A DNA stretch of 64,000 bases from positions 124,001 through 188,000 of the forward strand of contig JAKJXP020000049.1 in NCBI GenBank assembly GCA_022225965.2, written 5' to 3'. The stretch comes from Diatrype stigma. Taxonomy: Eukaryota; Ascomycota; Sordariomycetes; Xylariales; Diatrypaceae. Shown in pieces: positions 48,276 to 61,660 of the stretch. The translations under genes were made by a program, and so were the position numbers. Numbering within the stretch: the stretch's first letter is position 1; each line of letters begins with the position of its first letter. The notes beneath the pieces are model-generated. The model did not search any database and was not told the origin of the DNA. It saw nothing but the letters and a program-made list of their open reading frames with translations.

Positions 48276-51200
48276 GGTTCGTGTGTGTGTGCGCGTGTGT
48301 TGTTCGTTTTTGTATGTGTATGTGTGGTTTGGTTCAGGAGGTGGTTCGCTGGGTAGTTATGGTATTTTCAATGAAAATCAAATAAAAGCTTGTGTTTCTT
48401 GTCTCTGAATAACTCGGAATGCGAAGGCATGGGCGTCGTCCTGCCTCTTATATCCTCACATTTCCGATTCGAAAATGTTCTTTGCTTGCCCCTGAACTCT
48501 GATGCCTCATCGCCTCCTGGTGTAATCTACATTTATTACGTCATAGGGCTATCGCGATCTATCGTGATAGCAACTCATCATGAAATCATTGACCCGCAAG
48601 GGAGTTGAGCTGTACCACATACAATTTCCTCAATAGTATGAAGTACGTATATGTGAAGGTTCATCTTGTACATCCTCACGACATATGCCTGGCCAGGTAC
48701 AACGAAGCACAGTTCCGCAACATATAGGCTTCAAAGCCTCTCAGTTGACTATTGCATTTCTGGTTGCATCAGATGGAAACCTCCGGGAACCTTATGATCT
48801 CATCCTGTAACTTCATTGGCAATTATCTGCGGCGCAAGTCTACGATACGTTCCCTGCCCCTCAGCCCCTCTCGCCCCTCAAGAGGGTCTAGACCAAGGTC
48901 CCTGGTCGCCAGCTCCTACCATAGGCCATAGTAACCTAGCGTGATGATGCATTGCACTCAGTATGGTTCGTCGTATGTCTCCGCCCTGATAGTCCTGGCT
49001 CGCTGCATACCTATGCAATTTACGGTGTGTACGTAGACTAACTAGAAGACCATTACGTTGATATCATCCCCCTTTTCCCTTTTGGTCTCGGGGTCCACCT
49101 CTCCTCCATCATCGCTGTATCAGGCGAGACCTCTTGTCTCCCTATGTGTGTACGTGCAGCCGATCGCATGCAAAGGCACACCCGAGTCTAGGTCGAGCCT
49201 TATCAGATCATATCGACGTATGTAGAACCTGTTACCTGCTGTTTGCATACATAAGTACCTACACAGACTCCTGTAGACTAGAGCAGACGTCAAAAGCCAT
49301 CCCATGATAAGATGGCTGGGGCTGATGGATGACATATGCACAAGGCAGCCATTATTGGACGGTCCCAGTCCGGGCACGGGATGGAAGGCGTTGACATGCA
49401 CGAGAGCCGAGTCTCTGATTCGCTGGATCTCTTTTTGTTTCTGCAATCACCCGTCGACGAAGGCCGCAGGGGGGATATGTATGCAGGCCAAGCCTCATTT
49501 GATGAAAAGCGGCGGCCGGGCTTGGGTCGAAGAGACCACCAATGGGACCTTAACCAACAACATCAGGCTGGCACCCTGAGTGTCTGTCTGCTGGAAGAAA
49601 AGACAAAGTTGCTGCCACTGTCTTCTTTACTCATCTATCGTGCTGCTCTTTTGGGTACGAATTGTGCCTAATGCCATCATGTATCGAGCGACATGGTCCT
49701 TCATTCAACCTCTTACTCATCCCCTACCTTCTTCCCCCTTCCCGGTGCGGCCCCCCCCATCGCTCTAACTTGATGATGTTCCATTCGCAATCAAAACACA
49801 GAAACTCTACTCAGCTTTGCCTAGACTACATGATCGATGATACCGGCTATTACACGTGACATGTGTTGCTAACTGTATTTCCCCCCTACCTATTATGTCA
49901 AGCAGGGTATGATTTTACATTGCTCATATACAAGGGTCAATTGTTGAGCTGTTCCTGTCCCGTATCGAGAGCCAGTTTCCATGTATCATGTAGATACCCG
50001 GCGTAGATTTTATAAAAGGAGCGCGCAGAGCAGCCCGGAATGGCGCGGTAGCAATACCCGGCCCGCGTTGTGTGTCGCACACGTTTGCGTATAAATGCCC
50101 CGGGTGTTTAGACGTCTTTTGCCGTCACACGGTTCGAAAGGTCAAGGGAGACTCGGGAACCGCACGCGACCTTCGAGCGGCTGAGACCGGGCTCTAGCCG
50201 GTAGGTAGGTATCATATTGATGAAGAAGGGGGGCAAGAAGGGAAGGGAAGGTTGAATGTAAGCGGTACCGGTCAGAGATACATTGTCACCGGGACAGACG
50301 TGGCCACCACCTAGACTACATTTTAGTCGACTATCAAATACCTAGATAAGTACGCATGGAGGAGAACCCGATGACTTACATGAGGCGATCTTCAGTCTAG
50401 CCTAGTCTCGTTACAACTACCTCCTGACCCCGGATCCGAGGATGCTGCAATCTGGCCCGTCTCGCATAGATAGCTCGTGGGATGCGCGCCTTCTTCGAGC
50501 CATGTACTCTGCCAAAGTCGTATGTAAGAACCCCCAAGTTTCGCTACTTCTGTCTGTTTCTTGCCTTTCTACTGCATGCCTCGTCTCATAGGGCAATGAG
50601 CAGAACCGGACAGACCCATGTTCGGCGTTCGAAGTCAGCGTGGAAAGTATTGATACATTGAGTAGCCAGCAGCATGATATGCCAACGTGTAAACCACATG
50701 TGAGCCGAGACTACCACCCTACCTGGTATCGGATGAGACTGTCAAGGGTTTTGACAGATGCTGTGTTCCGCGCGACTATTTGGTTGGCTCAAATGGTATT
50801 CTAGTTCCTGCTATAGCCCTATTGATTGAGTTACATTGTGACATACAAGCCTCCTAATGGCTTGGATGTGGTATTCATATTTCATGTGGCTGCTATTAGC
50901 ACATAAGCAGACCTAATAAGTTTCCACTGGTTGCCTATCAGATACATGACATACATCCTTGAGAGATGTTCCTTTGTATATCCTTGTACGCGTCTCAGTA
51001 CATACCCCTGAGGCTCGTGAACAGTACGTCAAGTGATTAAGACGAGATGGCGAGTATATACGGATGTCAGAGCCTCTTTTCGACATGATAGGGTTAGTCC
51101 GTTCCATTTCCCGGTCCTGTGGGAGCACTGTAGCAGAACTTCCCACGTGTTTGTGGTTCAGTTGCCACCTACCTTCCCCATGCTTCAGAGGTGACTAGAA

Positions 51201-54200
51201 ACCTCGACATTATTCAATAGGCGCGTCAATATTCGCAGGAACCCTAGAGCTTCAGGGGCAACACTCACGCCCCTTCGATCAAAGGAGAGAAACTATGCCG
51301 TGAATAGACGACCCTCTGCCTCATTTGGTAATCTCACGGTCTAATTACGTGCATAGCATTTTAAACCTCTTGACTATATCCCAAACAGCCCTGTTCGGCC
51401 CAGGACCCTTTTACTTTCTCGGCCTAGTAAAGAGCCTTTGGCCAGTCATGATCGTCAACTAGGCATACGAAACTCTGGAATTTACCCTGAGAGCAGTGTC
51501 AACCAGGTATACTAGAATAAGAGTTATCAGTCATGAGTACTATGTCTCAGTCAGGCAACAGTCGAACAGGTGCTTAGGGCTAGTTTTCTGTCTGCGAATT
51601 CCTGATCTCTGTACATGTGGCGACTTGAGAACGTCGCATTGGTCTTACCATTAGAATGCCGTGGGATGTTGTGGTCCTCTGCTTAGAGTTACTCGATCGA
51701 CGAGAGAATTTCCAGCGGGAGGTTTTTTTTCTTCTTTTTTCTTTACGGGCGGCGAAGTCACGGCCCTCTAACCCTTTATTAGTATCTATCCAGTATTGTA
51801 CCGACGAACCCATCCCCATCGCTTCAAGACATTTAACCTGATATACAGTGCGGTCTTGGTGATGTGGTAGGTATATCGGGGGCACTTCGCTCGGCATCAT
51901 CCGCTTTGCCTCCTCCATTCTGATCTCGACGGAACAATAGACGGGAGGCGAGATCGCCACATCCCCTTTCCTGATATTCATACACCCTCCCTACTAGCCC
52001 GTTCCGACGTCCTCTACTGTTCTTCGTATCCGCAATGGATATTCTTGAACTATTGGATCCTCACAGTCAAGCCCTATCGACATCCTCGTTGGCGATGACG
52101 CCCCTCTCGAATTCCTGGTAGGTTGTTCATTGATAGCCCCAGATTCAAGAGGTCGCTGACCAGTGTCACATCGAGCTAATCTTCCGGTCTTCTCTAGCCT
52201 CCTCAGCCTTTTATAAACCTGAAACCCAGCCTAGCGACACTTGTGCAGTATTATCTCGCTCGTTCCGAGTAATGATCCCGCAGCGTTTCGTTACCTTGTC
52301 TTCAAGGTCACTCGTAGCGTAAGCGTATGATAGGCTCCTCCCGTGGCGGATCTATAAGTGCATCGCGGCTGTATAGGTGAAGGTGCCAGGGAGATTGACA
52401 CGTGGGATACACATTTGTGAAATGAGGCATTCCTGCACTAAAGAATCCGTCGTTATACATAGCACAAATGTACATGGTGTGCTACTGTAATAAGCCGATC
52501 GCAGATTTGAAGAAATCCGTGATGTTCGTTGATAGGAAGTGTTGTACTGGGGCAACCCCTATTCGATTAGCGTACCTCATGTTGCATATAACAGGGGTTG
52601 GACTTTCAAAGTGCCCCTGACTGTCTGAGAAGATCTTCAATTACTCTTTTGATCTGGATTTTCGGTGTTCAATGCCGCAAAAGCAATTCAGTCTAGGACG
52701 TTAAAATGGTCAAGGCTGGCTGAATGTTAGCCTTAGCCATTGCCGGACTCCAAAGTACTTTGATACGCGGAGGTGCGCCATTATACCAAGGATATCTTAT
52801 CGGTTCATAATTCTAGAAATTCGCGTGGACGGTACGGCAGCGACGCATCGCCCTAGGTCATCCTCAGGAGTCGGTTGAGAAGAGGTGCGAGGTCTTGAGG
52901 TGCCTGTCTGCTCTCAGCTGGTGCATCCTTTCTTATCTATACTTAAAGGGTTAACACCGGCGACCTGCATCGCCGTTTGGGGGGTATTAGCCGCATGTCT
53001 CACTTGGCCGTGTGATGAGCTCGGAAGGAAAAGTGGGAGGTATTGACCACGTTCGGAGGTCAGCTAATGCCGCTTTTAGTATGTCTCGGGAGCGGCCGGT
53101 GTTGTCTGGAGAAGGCTCGATCCGATGAGATAGCTACATAATAATCAACTAGTGTAATATGAGGCCAGGCGCTGTTGAGACAGTATACAAAAGGAGATAC
53201 AGCCCCCAATCTCCATCATTACCTGCGGGTAGGTCGGCTCAGCTAGGCTTGCATTTGGATGAGCAGGGTGCGAAGTAGATCGCCGAGTACATCTTTCGTA
53301 TTCACCGAGAAGACTGGATGGACACTGATGATTAGGTGGTAGCAAATAAAGACCGGATATCAGCTATCACTTCCTCCATGAGTTGTCTTCGGATGAGTAC
53401 GGACAAGAAGCAAGCAGCCGGCAACATGGTTGACCTGCAAGCCTTGCAGATCATAGACTGGGCACCAAGGGCCGTACCTCCGAGATCGTCCACAGAAACT
53501 GACGACTCAGCATGCCCGGGTTTCGTCAGGCATGCAGGGTTCACGTCTCGATGTACCCCAGGGCGGGCAAAAATGATAGATCGCATCACAGTATCACAGA
53601 CAGGAATATATGGTACCGTCGCAGTGGAATGTTTACCGCGCTTTTTAAACCGTGATATGATTCGTCGAATCGTTGCCCAGACCTAAACGCGCCAACCAGG
53701 TTACGAGCTGGGAAAGCAGGGCATTGAACCGTTGAACGCAGCCCTAGACTATGGCCTTTAGGAGGGCACCCAAGCGACTGGGGGGGGGGGGTGCATTTGA
53801 TAGGGGCCGTGAAGAGACAGAACACGGCTTTGACATGAACAGAGTTAGAGGCTATGGGTTATTCTGGGCCTCTAGATGTCGGATTTGAAGACATGAATAC
53901 CAACGATTTTTGGAGCAGCACGCTTACGGACGCTGTCGTATGTTTACCATTATATAATTTGGTTGAAACCTGCCCCTCGTGAGCGTGGGGGGTCTAAAAA
54001 GTCCGTGCCAACGAGACCCAGGGGATCTCTGAGCGGCTTCATACCTAGCTGGTTCGGTTCGGTCCTCAATGACAGCACTGGGTGCAGCTGGCATACGGGG
54101 ATCCTCAGCAGGGATAGCTCAGCAAGAAGCCATTTAGCCGAAATCCACGCCCTCCGCCAAGTATACTGCGCCCGGGTACTTGGGCATGCCAGCTGCAACG

Positions 54201-54861
54201 ATGTAACCCGGGAAGGAGGGTATGTCATTTCAGTAACCGCGGTGGTAGTGCTGCTTCGCAGCGTGGCATCGAAACAGACGAAAGCGACCCAAGAGAACGG
54301 CCGAAGACCTGAGGGGATTACTGGCCCTGAGCGCACCGCACGTGCGGTCGGTCGTTTTTGAGGGGCCGAGCACGTCCAAGCATAGGTTTGATTCACCAAC
54401 CGTGAGTGTTTTGCTCGTGATTATGGGTATACTGGCATGAGCTGTGTTGTTCTCCTGGACCTTCTAGAACCGGAGGCATTGTGACCTGGAGAACTAGTCA
54501 AGGCGGCCTCGCAGCTGTAGATGATGAGGGGATCATAGCGCCATGCATGATGATGAAATAGACGGGTCGATGGCGTCTAGATGCCACCCGGGGCCCGTGA
54601 GCATGATACTATAGTAGTGATGGTTCCTGGGGGGTCGGTCCCTAACTGAGAAGGCGTTTCCTGCACAGAACATATTCAACGTAAGTCTTATCGATGTTGA
54701 CTAACTCCCTAGGTACCTAGGTAGTAGGCGTGTGCTCATGGCGCAACTGTGGGGGGCTCGGCCCTGAAGCCCTTCATCGTTGTAGAATCCCTAAGCTATA
54801 ACTTAGAGGTTATAAGTTACATTCAAGGTTGCTTGCTCATGGACCGTCATGGTTGATCAAA

Positions 54862-54945
54862 TAGGTAGGTGGGTAGGTAGCAGACAGGCTGCAGACAGTA
54901 GGTGGTAGGTACAGGTGGTAGGTACAGGTGGTAGGTCGGTAGTCG
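54862..54945. repeat. GTAGGTGGTAGGTACAG tandem array
   Basis: Imperfect tandem copies of GGTGGTAGGTACA (about 13 bp) adjoin GTAGGTGGGTAGGTAG. It belongs to the dispersed GTAGG motif family. Confidence 0.75.
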
Positions 54946-57577
54946 ATTTTGCCTGCAATCGGCCGAGAAGGCCTTGCACGGTAAGTCGCATAGCGCGAAG
55001 GAAGATGCGGACGAAATGATCTGAGAGCTCAGTTATCACTTTCGCTCGCCCACTGGCACTTACACGGTGACGGTGAGCTTGCATGGTGGTGGTGACCTGG
55101 AATTTGCTGCGTTAAGCGCGGGACTGGTATTAGAGCACCTTGGGGGGTTGATACATGGTACCTAGGTAGTTGAGAGCCCTAAGTGTCTACTAGGTACTTG
55201 CTATAGCAGGTAATTTAGTGTACCTAGGCGCGTGTATTGTACCCCTGCCCTGGGCCGTCATCCACTAGAAAGCTGCAGATTTTCCAGCCACGGTCATCAG
55301 CTACAGTACGAGGCAGGGCGCGATACCTACTACGTAGCAGGTATTTACATATATACATATATGTACCTAGGGACTACTGTGTATGTAGGCATGTAGGTAT
55401 ATTGCCGTACACTTACCTGGTCAGGCAATTCCCCAACGGCAAAACTCAGAAGGGATTAATTCGACCCTGCCTAGGCGGGCGGGCTCGGCCAGGTTTTAAA
55501 TTGTCGCTTATTAGCTTCATCGTCTCATCAACTTGAGGATGCACTGACATTAACACCAACTACCTACACATACATGTACATAGGTATGTACTTCGTGGGT
55601 AGGGCAATGATTGCTTCTGACGCTCTGGCGGGTAGGCGGGTAATTATGTAAAACGGTGGGTGTTCTTGGTGGTTCTTGGGGCAGAACAAACCTACGTATG
55701 GTCATTAGCAGGTAGAGTAGCAGATTAGGTACATAGGGAAGAGCAGGACAACCAGGGTCTCTCGAGTCTCAGTGGAACCGATATACTCCTGGGAGCATCA
55801 TCTATACTACGTAGTAACCCAGGTTAACTCATAGCGCGACTGTCTGCAGTCGCCCATACGTAACTCTGTATATCAACCAATAAGCGCGAGTCGAAACACG
55901 TGAGGTTAAGATAGGGGAGCCGACCTGACCGGTGATCAGCAGTGATTATATGGCCTGAGGGTACAGAAGTAGAGACCCTAATTAGACCCTAAAGACTAAC
56001 AAGGCATCTTCGCGGTCGTGTGTCTGTACATCCCGCGCAAATCCGCTAAGCGGCGCGCTCTCGTGAGACTAGAGTGGTCTGGGGTAGGGAATGGGCTGAA
56101 GCGAAAACCTGGAATTGGGGTCGTAGTGTGGTTGAACAGACACACAATCCCAGCCAGATCCGCTACCACTCTATCTTTAATCTTTTATCGTTGCTGCTGA
56201 CATGGACCAGGGTTCCTTGTCCCTCTTTTTAGTTCGATGCCAAGGTGCAACAACGATGGCAGCAATTATACTACAGTCATACTGCTGGTATAAGTCTTCT
56301 CTCTTATGACGGACGAGCTGGAGAGAATAACGCCCTTCGAGGGACCAAAGCTTGATGATGCAGCGCGGCCCCAGGCAGACAAGGCAACCCTTAGGATCAT
56401 GCATCTACCCGTTCTGCTAGCCGACGATTTCCAATCAGGTCGCAAGATGTGTTGGTCTTTATAATACACTATATCATACCGTCTTGTATCATCTACCAGG
56501 AACTCGGAAACCGGGCTCACTTACAAAGATACTGTGTAGAAGGCGCTTCGTTGAAGACTCGGGCCATCTCCACAAGAGGGGTGGAACCAGGTCCCTCTTG
56601 TCAGTTTTGTGTTACGCTCCGACGTTCTTTGATCTGGGGAAACGTTCGAGAAAATGGTCAGCTTGTGATAAAACTGTGCGAGGTGCACTAATATCGAGTG
56701 CAGCAGTCGAGCGGTTTCCCATGAGTTCATTACATAAGGTGATGATTCATCCCGGAGGGGATGGTTGGCATACCGAAATCAGACGTTTTCTGGCTCAGCT
56801 CCGCCCAAGTTATGAGGCCACTTGAGGAATTGATGAAGGCTATCACATGCAACTAATGGAATCCTACATGCACAAGGGGCCCAACAACGCTTGGGGGTAC
56901 GGGACAAAGTAAAGATCTGTAGGTAGGCCGCATAGGTTCATCACGATTTCAACCATGCTAGACTCTTGGTGATCAGATGGGAGGAGTGTCTTGTGTGTTT
57001 TATGATGCGCTTAGTGGGGTTAATAGCAGACCCGACGCTCCTGATTTTGCCGGACCGTGAAGTCGGCCAACGGCTATCCGAAGATTGAACCCATTCTGCT
57101 GTCGTCATCTGAGATTGGAAAAGTGGCACAGTTCAACCGGTTGGAAGGGTGTTCATGCCGCTTTGATAAACCTTGTAATGGCGAATGGATAAATAACAGG
57201 TAGATACTGCGTAGATGCATAGGTATATATTTCAAAGTGTTCGTGTTAAGAGAGTAAGAATAAAAAGTATGTGCAGATTCAGTCGACAGCCTAAATACTC
57301 GGCAACCTATTTGACACTCACACTTTACTCAAATGGGTATTTACTCAGTAAATGCACAGTAGGGGCCTACATATATAGTAATAGACGAGTCTGTGATGCT
57401 AGGCCCCGTCACATCGCGTTAATTTTATGCTAAACCTAACATCTAAACACTTAGCACCAACAGAGGGCGGGAAACGGGAAAAAACGTGGATGAATGGGAA
57501 CTGTTTAAGGGGTTGAATATTCCGCTCGACTTCCAAGGTTCCGCTAACCCCGCCCGCTGCAGAACCACTCGCTCCAA

Positions 57578-57610
57578 GCTCCCGTCTCCCGTCTCCCGTC
57601 TCCCGTCTCC
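57578..57610 (+). repeat. 7-bp array, CTCCCGT unit
   Basis: Four copies of CTCCCGT, a short slippage array with no other feature. Confidence 0.8.
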
Positions 57611-59494
57611 GACATCCAGATACACCAGACTACAAGCGTCCATGTGTCTGACTATGGGAGCTGTATTTGCGTTCCTACCAAACTATAAGCTCGGGCACGG
57701 GAACAGGCGCGCTGTATGGCTCGATTGGGCCCTTACTTATACATCATCTTGGTGGCTTACATTATAATGCATCCCGTCCCGTAAGCTGAAAGATGTTCGA
57801 GTTCAAGGTTGCAGATGCGAACCGTTTTTCCGCCCCAGGGCCGGCTAGGGATACGGGAGTTAAACGGGTCCAGATACTCGGTTTCATCTGGAAAGCCGCT
57901 TCCTAGCGGGCCTACCCTTCTGTAAACCTTGAAAACTGCCCCTTTAGGGAAACACTAAGCCGACGTCGCTTCCACTAGTGTTACCGATAGCGCGATCAAT
58001 TTCTCCGATTTTTCGCCCAGGCTGCCAAGCTCTGCAGCCTACAGAACCCAGCTAACCTAAAGCTATTGAGGCTGTGGTTGTGGTTGCGGTTGTTGTGTCA
58101 GGGAAGGACATCTGGATAGCATCTGGACAACTGGATATCAGGACATCTGGATATTTGCGGCTACCTGGGAAAATTGAAGCAACCCTCCTCCAACCCTGCT
58201 TCGTATGTCACAGTCGAGAACTGACAGCATTGTTGTGGTTACAATGACGAGTTTAGTGGGTTGTCGATCTGCTCTTCGTGTTCAGTTCAATATTGTGCTG
58301 GATATTCAACTATAGGTACAACACAATACATATTGTACGGCTACGGCTCCGACCCCGACCCGCATTAATGCTATCCCTTCACTTAAGTCTTCATGCTTTT
58401 CCAATCATCCAGACTCGGACCCACGCCATCTACCATATAGTAGCAGCTATTACGATGTTCTATTGTATTTGTACAATGCTGCTTGCTTCCTCGCTGCTCA
58501 TTATACCATGAGGCGCAACCAATCATCTAAGTCCAAGCTACCTAGCTACGGTAGTGCAGGGTTCTTTCCTACATACTATCGAGCAACATGACATAGCGCT
58601 ACATATCCACCTCTGCCCGCTATCGATGCTGTTGGACGGTAAAATTACGTTGCACCGAACTTTCCTGACAACTTGACCCAAGTCCTGCCCTGCTTCCATC
58701 GCTTCCATAGGCAGGCGTTAACGCGGTTGAGGGCTTCTTCCACACTCCTGGTAGACCTCCATGGATACCTGCCGCTCTAGATACATGTACTACTATGTAG
58801 GTGCCACCAAGCCCATCCATTCAATGTTCCAAGGTTATGCACAGGACGTCGTACCTCCTAACATCCCATAGTTATACATACCCAAGTACGTTTACATGAG
58901 TGATATATGCCTATACGCTAAAAGTACTGCACATGTCGCTAGCTTATGAAGGTAGCAGGTAGAGGGAGTCTGATCTGATATCATTCTAGGTACATACCTG
59001 CCTACCGTCTACCTAGGTAGTGCCTGTGTTCAATTCAACGCGATACCTGCTACCTTGCATCCATACGTCCAGCCGTCCATCGCTCCATACATACACATCC
59101 ATACCTACATACATACCTACACACACATACATACCCGTACATACCACATACCACATACGCTAAATACCCAGGCACCCGGACCCCTCCTCCTCCTATCGCG
59201 TCGGGCTTTCATCACTGCCTCCCTACCTGCCTACCTCCTACCCACTCCGGACTGGTGGTATCGCATGCTTCCGAGCATTTTTTGTTCTTTTTATTCGTTT
59301 TATGGTTTTTTATTTATCTTTTATTTGTTTTTATTAGTTCTTTATTTTGGAAAACCGCCGCTCTCAGACTACCTGGACTACCTGGACTACCTACAACCTC
59401 ATCTACCGTGTGATATAACTAAGGTGGGTATAACGACGCTTCTGTTCACTTCCTACAGCCAACAGCGCAACACAAACACGACGCTCAAAACAAC

Positions 59495-59575
59495 ACACGC
59501 TCGCACGCACGCACGCACGCACAAACTCACTCACTTGCTCACTTACTCACTCGCACTCACTCACCCGCCCATCCG
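59495..59575 (+). repeat. CACG and CTCA tetranucleotide arrays
   Basis: Adjacent (CACG)n and (CTCA)n runs lie upstream of the velvet gene; the surrounding 59055-59654 frame is simple-sequence and not called as a gene. Confidence 0.8.
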
Positions 59576-60277
59576 CTCATCTGCTGGCTCATACCACACG
59601 CAACTGCTACTCAGAACTAACCTAGCAGCGCTGGAGAGCATAACAATCACATAGTAATAGCATCCATCCACATCCACCTATGTGTGAAATTTCTCTTTAG
59701 CGCTATTGCTTCGAGCAAGGATACTCCTGGCTCGCACCGTCCCGTCCCTTCTTCTCTGACATCCACGCACGCCTCCACACATATGTACCTATGTAGGTAG
59801 ATAACCGAGTCCAACACCCGAGTCTCTCTCTCGATCGCATTTCACATCTTCCTTCGGGAGTGGCCATTTAGGACGACAGGACTACAGCGTCCTGACCGGT
59901 GTATCCTTACCGGTTTATTACTTGGCTCGCATCCTGAACCCGGGTGGCTTGCTACCTCAGCATTCATTTCGTCACGAGCGTGGGGAGTCCACCCCCCTCT
60001 TATGGCATCCCCATCCGCACCTTAGTCCTCTTTCGCTTCCGGTCCAGTCACGACACTCATCAGTAGCCTGCTGTGTTTGCATTTGTGAAGATACCCAGCC
60101 GTGAGTCTGACAGAAGCCCCTTCGCTTATCTCATGTCTCCTATGTGAGCTCACTAGATCTTGTAGATGGCTGTTCTGACGTTATGATAAAAAAAGTCATT
60201 GACACTGTTCGCTCCAGCTCGGTGCCCCCCTGCAACAGTCCAGGCAGCGTTGGCAATAGCCCTCATGATATCCTAAT

Positions 60278-61660
60278 ATGTTGAGCATCATGTCCAGACC
60301 ACCACCACCCAGCTCGTGGATGCAGGAGCCCTTACCACCCCGGCACCTGCCGCCTCATCCTCAGGACCATCAGGGCCATGGTCCGCCATTGCGTCTGCCT
60401 CCACCCTCTAGCCTGGTAGGCGGAGCCGGTTCAACGCAAGCGACGTCTAGGGGGCGGGAGCCAGCGTATACGCACAACCAGTACCCGGATCCATATGCAG
60501 CTTCATCGGCCCATGGCCGGTTTGGTGCCCCAGAGCCCGGTTCTAGGAGGCAGTCAGACGTAGCCACGAGGCTCTCACCCGCGCAGTCACCCACAGTTGA
60601 CCATGGGTCCGATGCGGGCTATATGAGACCGCCCAGGCTCTTCCCCGGGGAGCAGTCCTCTTCACGGTCGTCACGACCTCCGCCACAACTTCGCCATTCC
60701 CAAGGTCCGCCACCGAACGAGGGCCAGTACCCTCCAAATTACGCCAGGCCAGGTCCATCACCACCATATCAAAATCTGGACACCCGCGCCGAACCCTCGC
60801 GTCCAGCAATGTTACCGCCGCGGTTTATACAGCCCTCCCAAGCTGGGTCCCGAGAGACCGGCCGGATGAGCATATCCGGTCTCCTGAGCAACGATACTTC
60901 CCGGGCAGAGAATTCAAATTCAACGAGATCCTCCAAAGCACCGGCTTTGCAGCATCCAAGTTCGCTTGCCTCACGCGGTTCCAAATACAAGATTAGAATT
61001 CGGCAGCAGCCGGTTGCTGCGAGGTCCTGTGGGTTCGGCGAGAGGGATCGTAGGGTGATTGACCCTCCTCCCATTCTCCAGATGACCATCGAGGATTCCA
61101 ACGCCTCGCAGAAGGAAATAAGCACCTTGATTCGCTATCCTTTCGCGGTGATCCATTGCACCATATGGAGCGAGGACGGCACAGAAGATTGCTCGGCGAT
61201 GCCGGAGGAATTCCGTTCTACTCGGAGACTAATGGGAACGACAGTATCATCCCCTTTCGTGGGGCAGGACGAAAACAACGAGGAAGGCTGCTTCTTTTGC
61301 TTCCCCGATCTGTCCTGCCGGACGCCGGGCACGTTTCGGCTGAAGTTTGCCCTTGTAGTCCTCGACCCAGTCGGCGTCTCGAACGGGACGAGGACACCAC
61401 TCGCGGCTACGGTGATGAGCGAGCCGTTCAAAGTCTACAACGCCAAGGATTTCCCCGGCATGCAAGCGAGTACGCCCCTGACCAAGAAGCTGAAGGAGCA
61501 GGGCTGCCTGATCTCCATCAAGAAGGGCAATGAAAAGAACAGCTCCGTTCACGCCCGAGATAGCGGCGACGAGGATGATGAGGACGAAGAGGAAGAGGCG
61601 GCGGCGGTGGCGGCGGTCAATGGGAGGCAACGTGCGACCAAGCGATCACGGAGAGCATGA
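60278..61660 (+). CDS. Velvet-domain regulator, VelC-like, 460 aa
   Basis: A single exon is open for 460 residues. The first ~235 residues are Pro/Ser/Arg/Gln-rich and disordered (with an MSISGLLSND motif at ~198). A C-terminal velvet domain (PF11754) spans about 236-415. It opens KYKIRIRQQPVAARSCGFGE and continues RDRRVIDPPPILQMTI. The core has IRYPFAVIHCTIWSEDGTED, then LMGTTVSSPFVGQDENNEEG, CFFCFPDLSCRTPGTFRLKF and VYNAKDFPGMQASTPLTKKL. An acidic run (DEDDEDEEEE) and a basic tail (TKRSRRA) end the protein. A C-terminal rather than N-terminal velvet domain and FPGMQASTPLTKKLKEQGCL fit the VelC subgroup better than VosA, VelB or VeA. Velvet proteins are NF-kB-like DNA-binding factors that heterodimerise and couple light and development to secondary metabolism. 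VelC is linked to sexual development in Aspergillus. Start could also be the ATG at 60290. Confidence 0.9.
   Translation: MLSIMSRPPPPSSWMQEPLPPRHLPPHPQDHQGHGPPLRLPPPSSLVGGAGSTQATSRGREPAYTHNQYPDPYAASSAHGRFGAPEPGSRRQSDVATRLSPAQSPTVDHGSDAGYMRPPRLFPGEQSSSRSSRPPPQLRHSQGPPPNEGQYPPNYARPGPSPPYQNLDTRAEPSRPAMLPPRFIQPSQAGSRETGRMSISGLLSNDTSRAENSNSTRSSKAPALQHPSSLASRGSKYKIRIRQQPVAARSCGFGERDRRVIDPPPILQMTIEDSNASQKEISTLIRYPFAVIHCTIWSEDGTEDCSAMPEEFRSTRRLMGTTVSSPFVGQDENNEEGCFFCFPDLSCRTPGTFRLKFALVVLDPVGVSNGTRTPLAATVMSEPFKVYNAKDFPGMQASTPLTKKLKEQGCLISIKKGNEKNSSVHARDSGDEDDEDEEEEAAAVAAVNGRQRATKRSRRA

Larger units (their letters stand above)
48276..60277. other. 12-kb stretch without a recognisable gene
   Basis: I found no protein family, clean exon chain or RNA gene. 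Frames of 60-150 codons exist on both strands (for example 51580-51981 minus, 53950-54399 minus overlapping 53963-54361 plus, 56484-56825 plus) but show no motif and overlap each other. Repeat content is modest: GTAGGTAG motifs at 54710-54945, 55163-55375 and 58985-59160, a G11 run at 53781-53791, CCCGTCT repeats near 57580-57610 and CACGCACG/CTCACTCA repeats near 59490-59570. A TATAAA at 50090-50095 in a GC-rich context could be a promoter without an evident coding gene. The last 1-2 kb, pyrimidine-rich, probably hold the promoter and 5' leader of the velvet gene. Confidence 0.5.

Noticed and set aside
51580..51981. 133-codon minus-strand frame
   Set aside because: Basic region is due to a T/C run at 51721-51745; no family and no exon partners.
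59055..59654. 199-codon plus-strand frame upstream of the velvet gene
   Set aside because: Made of CATACATAC, CTAC, CACG and CTCA repeats; low complexity without motif.
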